NCBI RefSeq assembly: GCF_028858725.1
Contig: NC_084781.1
Location: forward strand, 5,588,513-5,652,512
DNA: 64,000 nucleotides
Reading direction: 5' to 3'
Origin: Colius striatus
Lineage: Eukaryota; Chordata; Aves; Coliiformes; Coliidae
The translations under genes and the position numbers were made by a program. Shown in pieces: positions 1-12,200 of the stretch. The number at the start of each line of letters is the position of its first letter. Position 1 is the stretch's first letter. The notes beneath the pieces were generated by a model. The model searched no databases, was not told the DNA's origin, and worked only from the letters and a program-made list of their open reading frames with translations.

Positions 1-222
1 GTCATGAGTCCTCTCCTGCTGCCTGATTGCTCTTCCTATCCTGGTGTGATCTGCACCACGGTGTGCAGTGATGTCAGTTAGTGCTCAGCAGGCTTTGGAA
101 TGAGACCCTTGGTGTTTGTTTTAAAGGGCAAAAGACTGTGAAGGTGAAAGAGAAAAGGGAGCACTATGCCACTTCCCCCTGAAATGGCAGTGATGTGCAA
201 ATGTTTTGTTATCTATTTTCAG

Positions 223-3200
223 CAACAACTACAGGCATATGTGGCCTGGGTGAACTCCCAGCTGAAGAAGAAGCCAACAATAAAGCCGGTCCAAGACTTG
301 AGACAAGATCTCCGAGACGGAGTAATTCTTGCTTTGCTCATTGAGATTTTAGGTCAGTAATGCCATCTGGCACTATTTTTCATCTTGCAGTTCTAGATCT
401 TCTGTAGAAGAGGCTGGCCTTGGCTCTGACATCTGTCAGACGTGCTGGCAGATGTTCATGATGCTGTCGGAGCATGCAGTGGAGACAAAGGAGTGAGTTT
501 AAAAGAAAAATCGTAAAGTAATTCCTAAATGCAATTCTAGTAAAAGCCTCGTGTTTTGGCATATTAAATCCCATGATGCTGGAATGGAGCTATAAAATGA
601 TTTACCTTACAGAGGAACAGTGTTAGTGTGTGGCAGTTTTTGCAGAGTAACCTGCTTGCTGAGATACTCCCTTCTTCCTGAGTTCAACAAGGGATATAAG
701 ATCAGGCCCTACACCTACAGCAATTTCTCTGATAGCACCAAGTAGCTCAGTTCTTCTCTAACAAAGTTTTCCCATTCTTTTAGCTGGTGAGAAGCTGAAT
801 GACATTCAGGTCAATCCCACCAGCCAGCAGGAGATGAGGGAAAATGTGGAGAAAGTCTTACAGTTCGTGGCATCCAAAAAGATCCGCATGCATCAGACAT
901 CAGCAAAAGGTGATAACCACAGATGGTTCTGTCTGTTGAAGGCCTGTTTCTGTCTGTTTCATCTCAAACAGATAATGTGTTAGTTTGTGGTAGTCTTCAG
1001 TAACTGCTCTACTTTCCCCATGAGCATTCAATAATTATCATGTAATCTACTCGATCGTTAGCTGGAAATGGCTGTAAAAGCTTAGGTCTGTTGAAAGCGT
1101 TTAAGCTTCTGGTCTGCAGGTGGCAGTCAGCTTGCTACTCTGTACAAAACAAGCAGAGCTAAGCATCATTACTGTTTTCCTGACAGGGTCCCTGTGGGTT
1201 TAATTCCATTCATGCTTGTTGGTCAGAGGCAGCTCTGGTGGGACTTCACGTTAATGGCAATGTCCTTGGCTTTGTTTGCATTTTGCAGATATTGTTGATG
1301 GGAACTTGAAATCTATCATGAGATTGATCCTGGCCTTAGCTGCTCATTTCAAACCAGGCTCTGGGAGAGCAGTGAATCATAGCCCAACTGGCACGGTGGG
1401 GAAGAGCTTGCCAGTGTCATCTGCCAGTCACAGGCCTCGCTCAGCTGCTGCAGTGGCCCAAGGGGCAGTGGCTGCTCTGGCAGATGTTCGTCAGGATGTC
1501 TTGCAGTCCGGCCGAGATGTTTTCCGGCACAGACAGAGGTAATGAGTTTGCCCTGGTTGTGTGAACTTGGGCCATGCTAGCAGATGGACAGTTTATTTTA
1601 AAATGAATGCCTTTTTATCTTGACAATTCCTGGTGTAAGGTAGCTCTCCTGTGCAAACAGAGACAAACCACTCTGCTGTCTCACTGAAACCTAAACAGAT
1701 AGTGGTCTAACAAAGGGACTAGTGGACCTAGCCTGGCTGCCTCATGATGAAGACTGCAGGTATCCCAGTTTTTTATCCAGATTTTACAGCAAAATAAGTG
1801 ATGAATCTGTTATGTCTCTGGAAAACGACAGTTCTTTATGACCAAGCCAGAGGGAGCTCTGCTGCCTTGTTCTTCCCACTTCAAGCTGAGCACAGTGCCC
1901 TTTCTTGTGCTGTTTACTTGGAGACATTCTCATTTCAAGTGAAATAAAATCAAGGTCTTAACTGCAGGTACTATCTACAGATCTAGGAACAGTTAATTCC
2001 AGAACTGAGGCATTGAGCCTGTTGTACAAGTCTGTTCTGTCTTATATGTTGCTGTTCACCCCAGCTGTATGCTTACTGCTATGACTATTATCTCCAGAAA
2101 CAGTGGCATGGATGAGGAGATTGAAAACCCCTACTGGAGTGTCCGGGCATTGGTGCAGCAGTATGAAGGGCAGCAGAACATGCCACTGGAGTCCCACCCT
2201 TCCAGGTAAGGAACTTAGTTACTGAGATGTGTCTTCTCATGGTCCTTTGATACTTCCTAAAGTGCCCTTTCTGGTCACTGTGATCTGGTTAGCTCTGATA
2301 GAAAAGAGGATTCACAGCATATAGTGGAAAGGAAAATCAAGCCTCAGGAGCCAAAAAGAACAGGTGGAGCCTTTTGAGGGAATGCTGACATGAGGGATGC
2401 TGAAATGGAGTTTGTGGCCTGCTTCACAGAAAGCGAGGGGCAGAGTAGCTAGGGTGCAAGGGATGAGTACTCTGAGCTGATAGAAAATATGTGGAAGAAA
2501 ATAACTTAAACCAACACACCTAGTGCCTGGCAGAGAGATGGAGGTGAGGGGCACGTGGATTTGAGCAGCAGTTACAGAAACACACCAGTCTTTAACGCAG
2601 ATCTATGGTCCTGGGGAGATCTGCAGCTGTGTCTTAATTGCCATTGTGTTCTCATCTATCACATTTAACAGTATCTAGTTTTACAGATAGCTAATTTATC
2701 CTTCCATCCCCCAGATGTTGACCTTCAATCTAAAGTGCAGCATTTAATTATTTTACTGAAAAACCTCCTGGAGGCTGCTGTGAAGCCTACAAGTCAGAGT
2801 TCAGTATGGTTTTTGTTGGAGGAGACTTTCACCTTTGAAGTAGGGCTGGGATCCTGAGAAGTATGTGCTTTGTGCTATAAACAACCTGCAGCCTTGACTG
2901 GAATTCTTGACCACACAAGTTAAGCAAGGTCAAGCCTGGTGCAAGTGGAGGCTTTCTAAGGAAATGGAAATAATGGATTGGTTAGAATGGCAGCATATCA
3001 TACATTTACAGATGGAGGTACCACAACTTGCAGCTGCAAACCTGAGCAGCATGTGCCAGTTAAAACACGTTACACTGGTGTCTTACAAGCTAGACATCCA
3101 CCTTTTTGAAGTGTGGGAACTCCATGTTGAGTCAGTATTGGACTGCTGCTTCCACATGATGTCAGTAGAGAGTGTGCTTTTGAAGCTGTCATTTTAGGGG

Positions 3201-6200
3201 ATTTTAGGGGAGATGCAAAAATTCTGGTCTCTGCAACAGGATTTCATGGCTAATGTCACAGGACTTTGATACTGACTCTTGGATTGTGATTTCAGTAGGA
3301 CATCAAATGAAACATCCTGCTCCCCCCTTTCATTCTTCAATTTAAGGTAGCCATAGGATTTTATGTACTCTTCTACCCTGTTACAGATTGTCAGGCAACT
3401 GCTGTTTGCTTGTATGTGGCTGCATTTTGGTGGTGTGTGAAAATTTCTCTGAACATCCTAAATCACTGTGGCTTTTGCTTTTCCCCATAATATCATGAAT
3501 TCTCTTACCAGATGGTAATGAGGATGTCTTTTGCTGACACCAGGCTTCATGATGAAAACAAGATGCTTGTTTCTCTTTCCTTCCAGAGAGAAATGTGCTA
3601 TCTTAGTTATGAGAACTGGCTGGGAGAAACAAGCCACTTTTCTTATGTGGTTAACTGCAGCCATCCCCTCTATGTAATTGTGCTGCTGGCGTGTTTGTCC
3701 CAGGGCAGCATCCCTTGCCTAGCATCAGCTCATTTCTGCATGAACTCTTCAGTAAGAGAGCTCACAGCCTGAATAACAGAATTCCCAGAGACAAAAGCTC
3801 TAATAAGCAAAGGCAATTTAAATGATTCATGGAAAAATTGCCAAAATCAGATGAATTCCCAGGCCACGGAGCCCCTCACCCATCCATCTCCCTTTCCCCT
3901 CCCCTTCCACCAGCCTTCCCTCCCCCACTCTGAGCCAGACATCTCAGAGAAAAGGCTCTGCCTTGCACAGCCTGTGTGACAGCAGGAGGGAGAGGGAGCT
4001 GGAGATAGCTAGGAAGAGGAAGCTGTGCATAGAGCTGGGAAGTGCTGCATGCAGTCTTCCGAGACCGCGTCCAAGCCTGGAAGGGCAGGGAATCTACTGC
4101 TTGCAGGAGCACCTTCTCTTGGCAGTTTGCTGGCATCTGCAGCAGGTGCTTGGAGTCTGAAGAGGGCAGAATGGGATGAGAAACACCACTGGTAATACAG
4201 ATCGCAGTCCTTGTGATGAAAACAACTGGATGTGCAGCTGACCAAAATGCAGCAGCAAGAGACAAATAACCTGAGAGGAAAAGCAGCAAAAGCAAATCCC
4301 AGGCAGAAGAACTCCTTGGCTCTGGAATCAAATACACGTGTGTGGGCTGCTGATCTGCCATCCTACGGTTTCTTTTAAAGACCCTGAGCTTTGGGGGGTT
4401 TTCTGTGAATCTTTCAGCTGATGCAAAACCGTCTGCCTTGCAAATATATTTCTCCAGTAGCTTGACAGGAGCTGGCATCTTCTGCACTGAATTCTGAGCA
4501 TGTGAAGGGACAAGGCATGCCTGTAGCCAGAATCCCGAGGCTCCCCTGGAAACGGATTTTGTGAAGCAAAAGGTTAAAGTGGGATCATGGGAGGGAAGCA
4601 GGTCAAATGGTGAGCAATTGTTGTCGTTGTCATTTGAAATTGAAGGGATGGGGTGTTTATTAAAATTAGGAGAATTCAGACATCACATGGGAATTCAGAC
4701 ATCACTGTTGCCCTAAAGCCTGGACTTTGCAGGCACTGACAATCCTGGGACTCAATGGAGGAAGGATGATATGGGTTAAGAAACCAACTGGTAAAAAGAA
4801 TAAAACGGAACAGTTTGCATCATAAATCTGTCTTAAATAGCTTTAATTTCCCAGCACTTATTTCTGCATGTGCTAATTGTGAATTGTTCTGTACTTCAAA
4901 GAAAAACTTACATCAGGGGGTATTTCATACTCTTAACGGATTTGGTGACCGATACAAAATCCATAGAAATGTTTCCAGCATTAATATGATGACATAATGT
5001 ATGAGGCAACCTGATGAGTGCTACTGCTTCATGTGACTGCATCTCAACAGCTCTTTCACCATTTGGCATGCTTTCAGAGGATGCCATGTGAATCTACTGG
5101 CTGTTTAAAACAGGGAAACTGCCTGGGAAGGGGACTGTGGACATAGGAATGCCTAAGCAATTATCTGTAAAACTGTCTGTGGGGAGGCTTGTTAGTGACC
5201 ATTTGACCCCACCCCCCTGCCCCAGCTGGGATCCTTTGTATTTGCTTTGGGCTGTGGATCCAGCGCCGAGAGGAGCAGATTTTGGAAGAGGAGAAATATT
5301 GTTTCCAAGCTCTGCAGCCCGTTGGTTTTTGTCCTGCTCGTTCTTCATTCCAGGTCCCTGCTCTTGTCCATCCCTCAGTTTTGCTATCCTGTCACCCAGC
5401 AGTTTGCTAATACTGTTTTTCTAGGACAACTCTCGTTATTTCATCTTTTGCATGGATGAGGATCAGCCATGCACTTCTCAGTGGGCTTATCAGGATGATG
5501 GCACATTCAGAGTATCAGCTGAGAATACGTGGGGGGGAATATCGACCTGTGTTCCTTGAGGGAAGCAGACTCCCTCTCAATTGCTGGATGGGTTAGATCA
5601 GCTGGGCTGTACCAATGGCAAAGTTTCACTGTTTCCTCTACCCTAATGGTGCTCTGTGTTATCTTTATTTTTTGCTGTGCATCCATTCAGTGACATGCAG
5701 GGAGCTGTTTACAGATGTTGTGCACAAAATGTGCCTAATGAGACTGCTCTAATGGAGTTAGCCTTCCTGAAGGCCAATGCTTGAGCAAAGCCAGATGACC
5801 TCGACCCCTTTAACAAGTTAGTGAAGTGGTCCTTTTGAAAGCTGGAGCAAGAAATGAAGCAAGCCAGGGTGGCTTTCTGTTCAGCTTGCAGTATGAACAT
5901 AAGGCTTGCAGTAAATTGTTTCTGAGCAGACCTTCCAATACAGTGTGGTCTTATCCCTGTGCATGTGAATTCTATGGTGGCAGTCTCAAACTTGTATTCT
6001 GCAAAGGAAAGTGAAGGCATACACTGTACTGCTTACCAGTTAGCCTGCTGTGACTTTGATGTAGAGTGATGGAGAAGTTACGTGCCCAGTTTGGCTTCTT
6101 TAGAATTCAGGTAATTCTTAGTTTCAACAATCCTGCCTGCATATCCACTTTAATCTTGGATGAGGATGATGTTGACCAGCACTAGAAGTCACTGTTTCTC

Positions 6201-9200
6201 CTTTTCTCTGCAGTCTTACATCGCCCAGTCCCATCCACAGCGCAAAGAGCGAATCCACTGTAGCCCCGTCGGAGGAGAAGGAAAGACTTGTGATCATCCA
6301 CACCGAAGAAACAGAAACTAAACCAGGTACCTTGCAGATAATGCTTTACAGCTCACACTTTCATGGAGATTTGTTTGGATTGTGAACTTGCTGAAAAGTT
6401 CTGTAGTAGTTGATGCTGATCATCTGTTCACATAACACTAAATCCCCAAATTACAGCGCCCTAACGTGGCAATATCTGTGAGGCTTGAAAGATGATGCAA
6501 CATCTACATTCCTGGGCTAGACAGTGAGTGATAGTTAACCAGTGATCCAGCCTATGCTATGGGGATCAGAAAAGGCATGCAAGTCTATTAAAGGTCTTTC
6601 AGAATTGTGTGTTGTCCACCTTGAGAAAGCCATGTTATTTGGCAAGTCGAAATACTGCTTAATGTTGCCTTCAGTGAGTCAAGTGCAAGTCTTTTCCAGA
6701 CTCACTTGGCTGTCATGACCACATCCAGCTGCTCTCTCTTCCAGAAGAGACAGAATCTCATTTCCAGACTGAGTGGCATGCCAGGAACCGTGGGTTATAT
6801 TTAGAGAATTCGTGGGAGGAACAGCTTTTGGAACAACAGGATCATTTGGAAAAGGAAATGGAAGAAGCAAAGAAGATGATCTCAGGTTTGCAGGTAATAG
6901 ATTTTTCTTCCCAGCCAGCTTTCCCTTCCATGTGCATTTCTTTACCCATCAAATGTAGCTGGAAAACAGATTATCTTGCAGTTGAGACACTGGCCTGTGA
7001 CTGGAGAGAGCTCAATAAAAATGAGCTGGTGCAGGCTTCTCCAAAACACACTGTTGACATTGAGGCTCTTATGTAGTAGGAAGGGAGAAGGAAAGGTGTG
7101 GAGAGAGTGAGGATGATTATATTGCTCTGATTATATTGTTCACTAATAGTAATTTAGGTGGACTGTGAGAGGGCAAAGGGCACACTGGATGCAGGTAACA
7201 ACATTGCATGGAATCTAAAACAAAGTCTGTGTTTTGAAGGTGATTATGTCTGTGATGTCTTTTGGTTGGAATTCAGATACTAGCTGGGTTCACTGGCTTG
7301 GTTTCCTGCCTTGTGATGATAATGCAACTCCTGTATGTGCTGGCACTGTTATGTTACTATGAAAAATAGTAAAGATGCAGCGATGTTTTCCCACATGTTG
7401 GGGCTGGGACTCCCCTTCTTCACCAGAGCATTGAGCCTCAGCCTTGAGAGAACACAGCAGGCTTTTCTGTGATTTGTGATTGGAAGTAATGCAGAGAGAC
7501 AAGAAATGCCAAGGAATTCATCAGGATTCACAGAGCTGATCAGGGGTCACACAGGCTCGCATCAGTCTTCCAGTGAGCTAGGCTGAACTATAATATTTGG
7601 CACATTCTCTGTGCAACTGTTTATTTATGGGACTTTTTTCTTGCTGCTCTGTTCCAATCCCTCCCTGACCAAATGATCCTCTGCCCAATGTGCTTGACTC
7701 TGCATGGGGAGTAGAGCCCCTGATCCATATGGTAAAGACCCTGAATTCTCTCAGGAATATTCCTTTCTGTTTGTGCTGGGAACCATACTGGCTTTGAATT
7801 GTAAATATTTATGTGCCAGTAAACAAAGCATTGATTGTGTGAGAAGCATAGCCGGGACAAGGGTGGAGTGTGGGCTGGCAAGTGTGACAATGGGCAGGAA
7901 ACAAAAGACTGGGGAGGAAAAAAACCCCTGCTTGGTTCCCTGATAAAATCCGGTTGTGCTACGTGCCCACAGGGAGCAGAGAGAGGTGGCACTGGAGGGA
8001 CTGGCATGTCCTGTTCCTCCAATCCTGGCTCTTGATTCAGGAGTGAGGGTGAGCAGCTGGCATTGCTGCCCCCGTCCCCCCCCCCCCAACTTCCCTGGGA
8101 GTAGGAATAGGCAGCTGATGTTGCTAGCCAAGAAATGGGATTTAATTGATTTTCTCCCTTGTGCTCAATATTTAAGAGCCTCTAGTTCATGAGAGTTTGA
8201 AATGGCAGGGACCTGATATATGTCTATCCCATAAGGTGCTAAAACCATGGCAGCTATTTATGTTCCTGTGTGATTCCTGCTCGAGTGTCCTGCTGGGAAG
8301 ACTTTCAGATACACTCAGAAAACAGTTTTCCAAAGAGCTTATTCATTAACCGAATACAGATTGGTATTCACTATTCAGCAGCACTTACAGCTCTTTGGTG
8401 AAAGATTCTGTCAGCATGCAGAATCTGACCTGTCAGCCTTCAAGTCTTCTGGGGCTAGGCTGGGGTATTAATGCAAATAGGACTTTTTTTTGTCTTAGCC
8501 ATAGAGTTCAAACAGAAATCAGGTAGAAAGCTGAAACATGACTCTTTCTAAGGTGTCCAGTTGTACACAACATCCTGGCACATAACAAGTGTCTGGAGTC
8601 CTGGAAGTCAGAGACAGAAAGGTCGGTGTAAAAATCAGCAGCTAGAGAAAACCAATTTGGGCAACAGTTCTGAACATGTCCAGGGTAGAACAGAATTAGG
8701 CTTCCCTGAACATCTTGCTCCTAAAGTCTCTTGTAGGTATGTGGTTAGGAGAATAGCTTCTTTCAACATGAGAGTTTCAGTCTCATTCCAGAAGAGAAGC
8801 CTTGCAATATAAACCTGGTTCAGTCCCTGCTTTAGACTTCGAACCTGTTACTGTAGTGAAGGCTGCCTTTGGACTGGAGCCTGAAACAGATTTCACTCCC
8901 TGAAAGTCTGAGTTGTCCTTGTCTGGTGTTTTTCTGTGGGCAAGAGTGTTGGCTGACAGCTCTCTCTGGGAGAGCTTTTTCAGGGAGTAAAAGTTCTTGT
9001 TCATTCCTGAAAAGTTCTGTTCATTTTTGAGGTGAATAAGTCAGCAGAAATGGAGAAGAGAATTGTTTAGAGACTGTTCCTGTGAATGACTGTTAGGCAG
9101 AGCTGCAGTGAGCCTGTTTTCCTTTGAAACCCCTCAAGAGGAGGGTTGTTTTTTCTTCACCTTCCCAGGCTTTGTTGCTCAATGGGTCTTTACCAGAGGA

Positions 9201-12200
9201 TGAGCAGGAAGGGTCCTTTGAGCTTTGTGAACGTGGAGCCTGCCCTGAAGAGCAGCTGGTGAGCACATTGCTGTACCTACATTTCTCTGCCCAAGCTACC
9301 CTTTGCACTGTTCTGCCACGGGCAGGTGCCTTGCACAATAACATCCATGGTATTTTACATTCAGATTATAATCCGGAGTCGCCTGGACCAGAGTGTGGAA
9401 GAAAATCAAGACCTAAAGGTTAGAGGGGGACAGATGAAGAGGAAAGAGGTTTTGGGTCAAGAAATCTTTGCAGATGCTGTCCTAGTTAATGTTGGGGTGG
9501 GTGGAGAGGGAAGGAAGCAGGGGCGATGAGGCAGGGACAGGGGGGTGGCCAATACAATGTATGACATGGGGGATATATTATGTTCGGGCTCCAGTTCTGT
9601 TCCTATCTTCTCCTGCTCCAGAGGACAGATAGGGGGAGACTAAGCAATCTTTTTCTCTCATGGCTTTGACAGCAGAGGCTTATGGAACTGCTGAACTCGT
9701 CATATTTGTAACCCCTTAAAATGGCCCAGGGCCTAACATGCTCTTTGATCTGTGAGCAAAGGTGGGATGTGCTTTCTTCTGAAGCAGGTGTCTGGGGACA
9801 GAGAAGACCAACTATGGTTGATCCTGAAGAGGTGACAAGATGCCATTTAATCAAATTGTGTTGCATTTACAGAAGGAGCTATTGAAATACAAACAAGAAG
9901 CTCGAAACCTCCAGGGCATAAAGGTAAGGGAAGGGACATTTGATCAAACGAATTAGTAAAGCTTTGAGTCTGCTGCCGCCCACGAGGAAGTCAACAGCAG
10001 CCATACACCTCTGAGGAACCTCAGGTTGTGGAGGGAGTTGTATTAGGGAAACTGGAGGTGAGGGATTCTTTGGTCTGTTTCTTGCTCTGTACAGAGACTG
10101 TAGTTAAGGCAGGCACAAGGAGTTAGGTCTTCTGAAAATAAGAGGTCTAGGATACCTGCTTCATTCTGTGCCATTTTCCCCCACCCCCACCATCCCCTGT
10201 CTTGTGGTACACATGGTAGATTTGGCCCACTGAACTCATTCTCAAAAGCAGAGGAAAAAGAGCACAGGGGTATCTTTGTCCTCTTCAGCTGCAGGTTTTT
10301 TTCACAGCTTTTGTTCCTGTTTGCTCAGGTTTTCCCTCTGGAGTTCTGAACTCTAACCTAGTCCTGAGCAGAGGTATTTTTGGAGCTGCATGTTAGGCTT
10401 CTGTGAGGGAAGCAAACAGCAGTAGCTGTCACAGGTGGAGCACTAGTCTTCTGGGTAACGCTGAGTGAAAGGTGCAGAATTAGTCCTGACTTTGCCTTCT
10501 TCAGAGAGGATTTAATCGCACAATTAGGTCACAAGGAGCCTTGGCGGACGTTGGCCTCTTTCTGCCCTCTGGATACTGCACTTGCATGGCTGGAGACGTG
10601 AGCTGTAGGCCACTGAAAGCACCCTCCCAGAGATTGCTGGTTTTTTCCCTAAAAGCAAATTGTCAGACCACTCTGGAACAGGAAGTTCCAGGACGTTAGA
10701 AGAACAGAAATCCCTCTGTCTCAGATAGCTAGGATGTTGCCAGGGAAATCACTTGTGGGGAAAAAGAAAAAGGCAGGAGGGCAGATGTCTCTCTGCCTCC
10801 TGTACTCTTGGGCCCTTGGCAACACTTAAGCCCTGTGAGCAGTCTGCCTGTGTTCTATTATGGTTACTGGTCTATGTCACTCACTTCCCAGGGAAGGGTC
10901 TCTGCCTGTCTTTCACCTTCCTACAGATAACATCTTTTCCTTTTCCTAGGATGCTTTACAGCAAAGGCTGATCCAACAGGATGCTTCAGTTCTTCAGCTA
11001 AAGCAGGAACTGCTGAGAGCAAACATGGACAAGGAGGAATTGCACAACCAGAACGTGAGTCACTGTACTGCAGAGGGTTGGATTTTTTCAGAAGGAGGTT
11101 GGTGGCCCTGAGGGCTCCAGCAGCCCCAGGGTGGAGCTGCTTGCAGTGTAGTTCTTGGGGTCGTGGGATAGTGACCAACCACCAGCCAAAGGTCTCTGTG
11201 TAGTAAAGCAGTCTACTAGCCAGCTGTGAGACTTGCTGGAGTTTCTTGTACTTTGCTCCCATTTCCTGCCCTCAAAGACATTCAGCTGAAACAGAGAGGA
11301 ACTTCCCATGATGTTTTCAGCATAGTTGCATCCTTCCTTCCTGGCTCTGTTCCCTGAGTTAGCAAGTGTCACTTTGACAGGTGGAGCTGCCTGGAGAGAG
11401 ACGGGAGAGGAAAGAACTGTCCTGTCCAAAAGGTTGCCATCCTTAGACACCAGCTCCTTTGAACACTGCAGATATTTGGTCCCAGGTCACCCTTTAGCAC
11501 AAGGGGCAAGAGGCTGTCACTAACTTTTTAGGAGTACTTCTCACCTCTGTTATTTCTGCAGGTTGATCTTCAGAGGAAGGTTGAAGAGAGAAACCGGCTA
11601 CTGGCAGAATACAAAGTAATGGAACTTCTCTTCACTGGAGGCTTTTCTGGGGGCAGCATCTGGTGGTTATTCAGTTTTGTGAATGTGACTGCTGTCTCCC
11701 TGCATTGTCATCTCTGGGAATGGCACCGTGGATAGTGCCTAAGTTGCACCAGGCATGGGTGTTTGTAGTGAGATGGAAGAATCCGATGTTCTTTCTTGTG
11801 GGTTTTTTTCCTGTGATGGCTCTCTGAGTATCCAACACTTGTGCAGAAGCCTCTCAGGGTAGGTTGGGTCATCTGGTTGTTCAGTGATCCCTCAGGAATC
11901 TGTTTTCTCTGGGGCAGTTGTCTGGCCTCAGTGGTGAATCTTTGCTGGGCAATGTGACTCCAGGCAACAACCTGACTCAATTCTCAAGTCAGTCTCAATT
12001 CTAACATCAGCCAGAAGTACACACAATGTGTAGGTCAGCCTGTAGAGGAACCTGATCCTGACAGACAATATAACCTTCCCTGCCATGAGAAGATGACTGT
12101 GAGCCTCACTCTCCTGTTGATTCTCTTGATCACTGTGTTGCAGAAAGAACTGTGCCAGAAGGATCGGCATTTACAGCAGCATCAGACCAAACTGGATGAA

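Noticed and set aside
3876-4487. 203-residue minus-strand frame in the large DIXDC1 intron
   Set aside because: Low-complexity Leu/Ser/Pro content, no family similarity, opposite to a presumed internal promoter region.
8076-8092. C homopolymer in a DIXDC1 intron
   Set aside because: A simple homopolymer with no flanking structure; not worth a finding.
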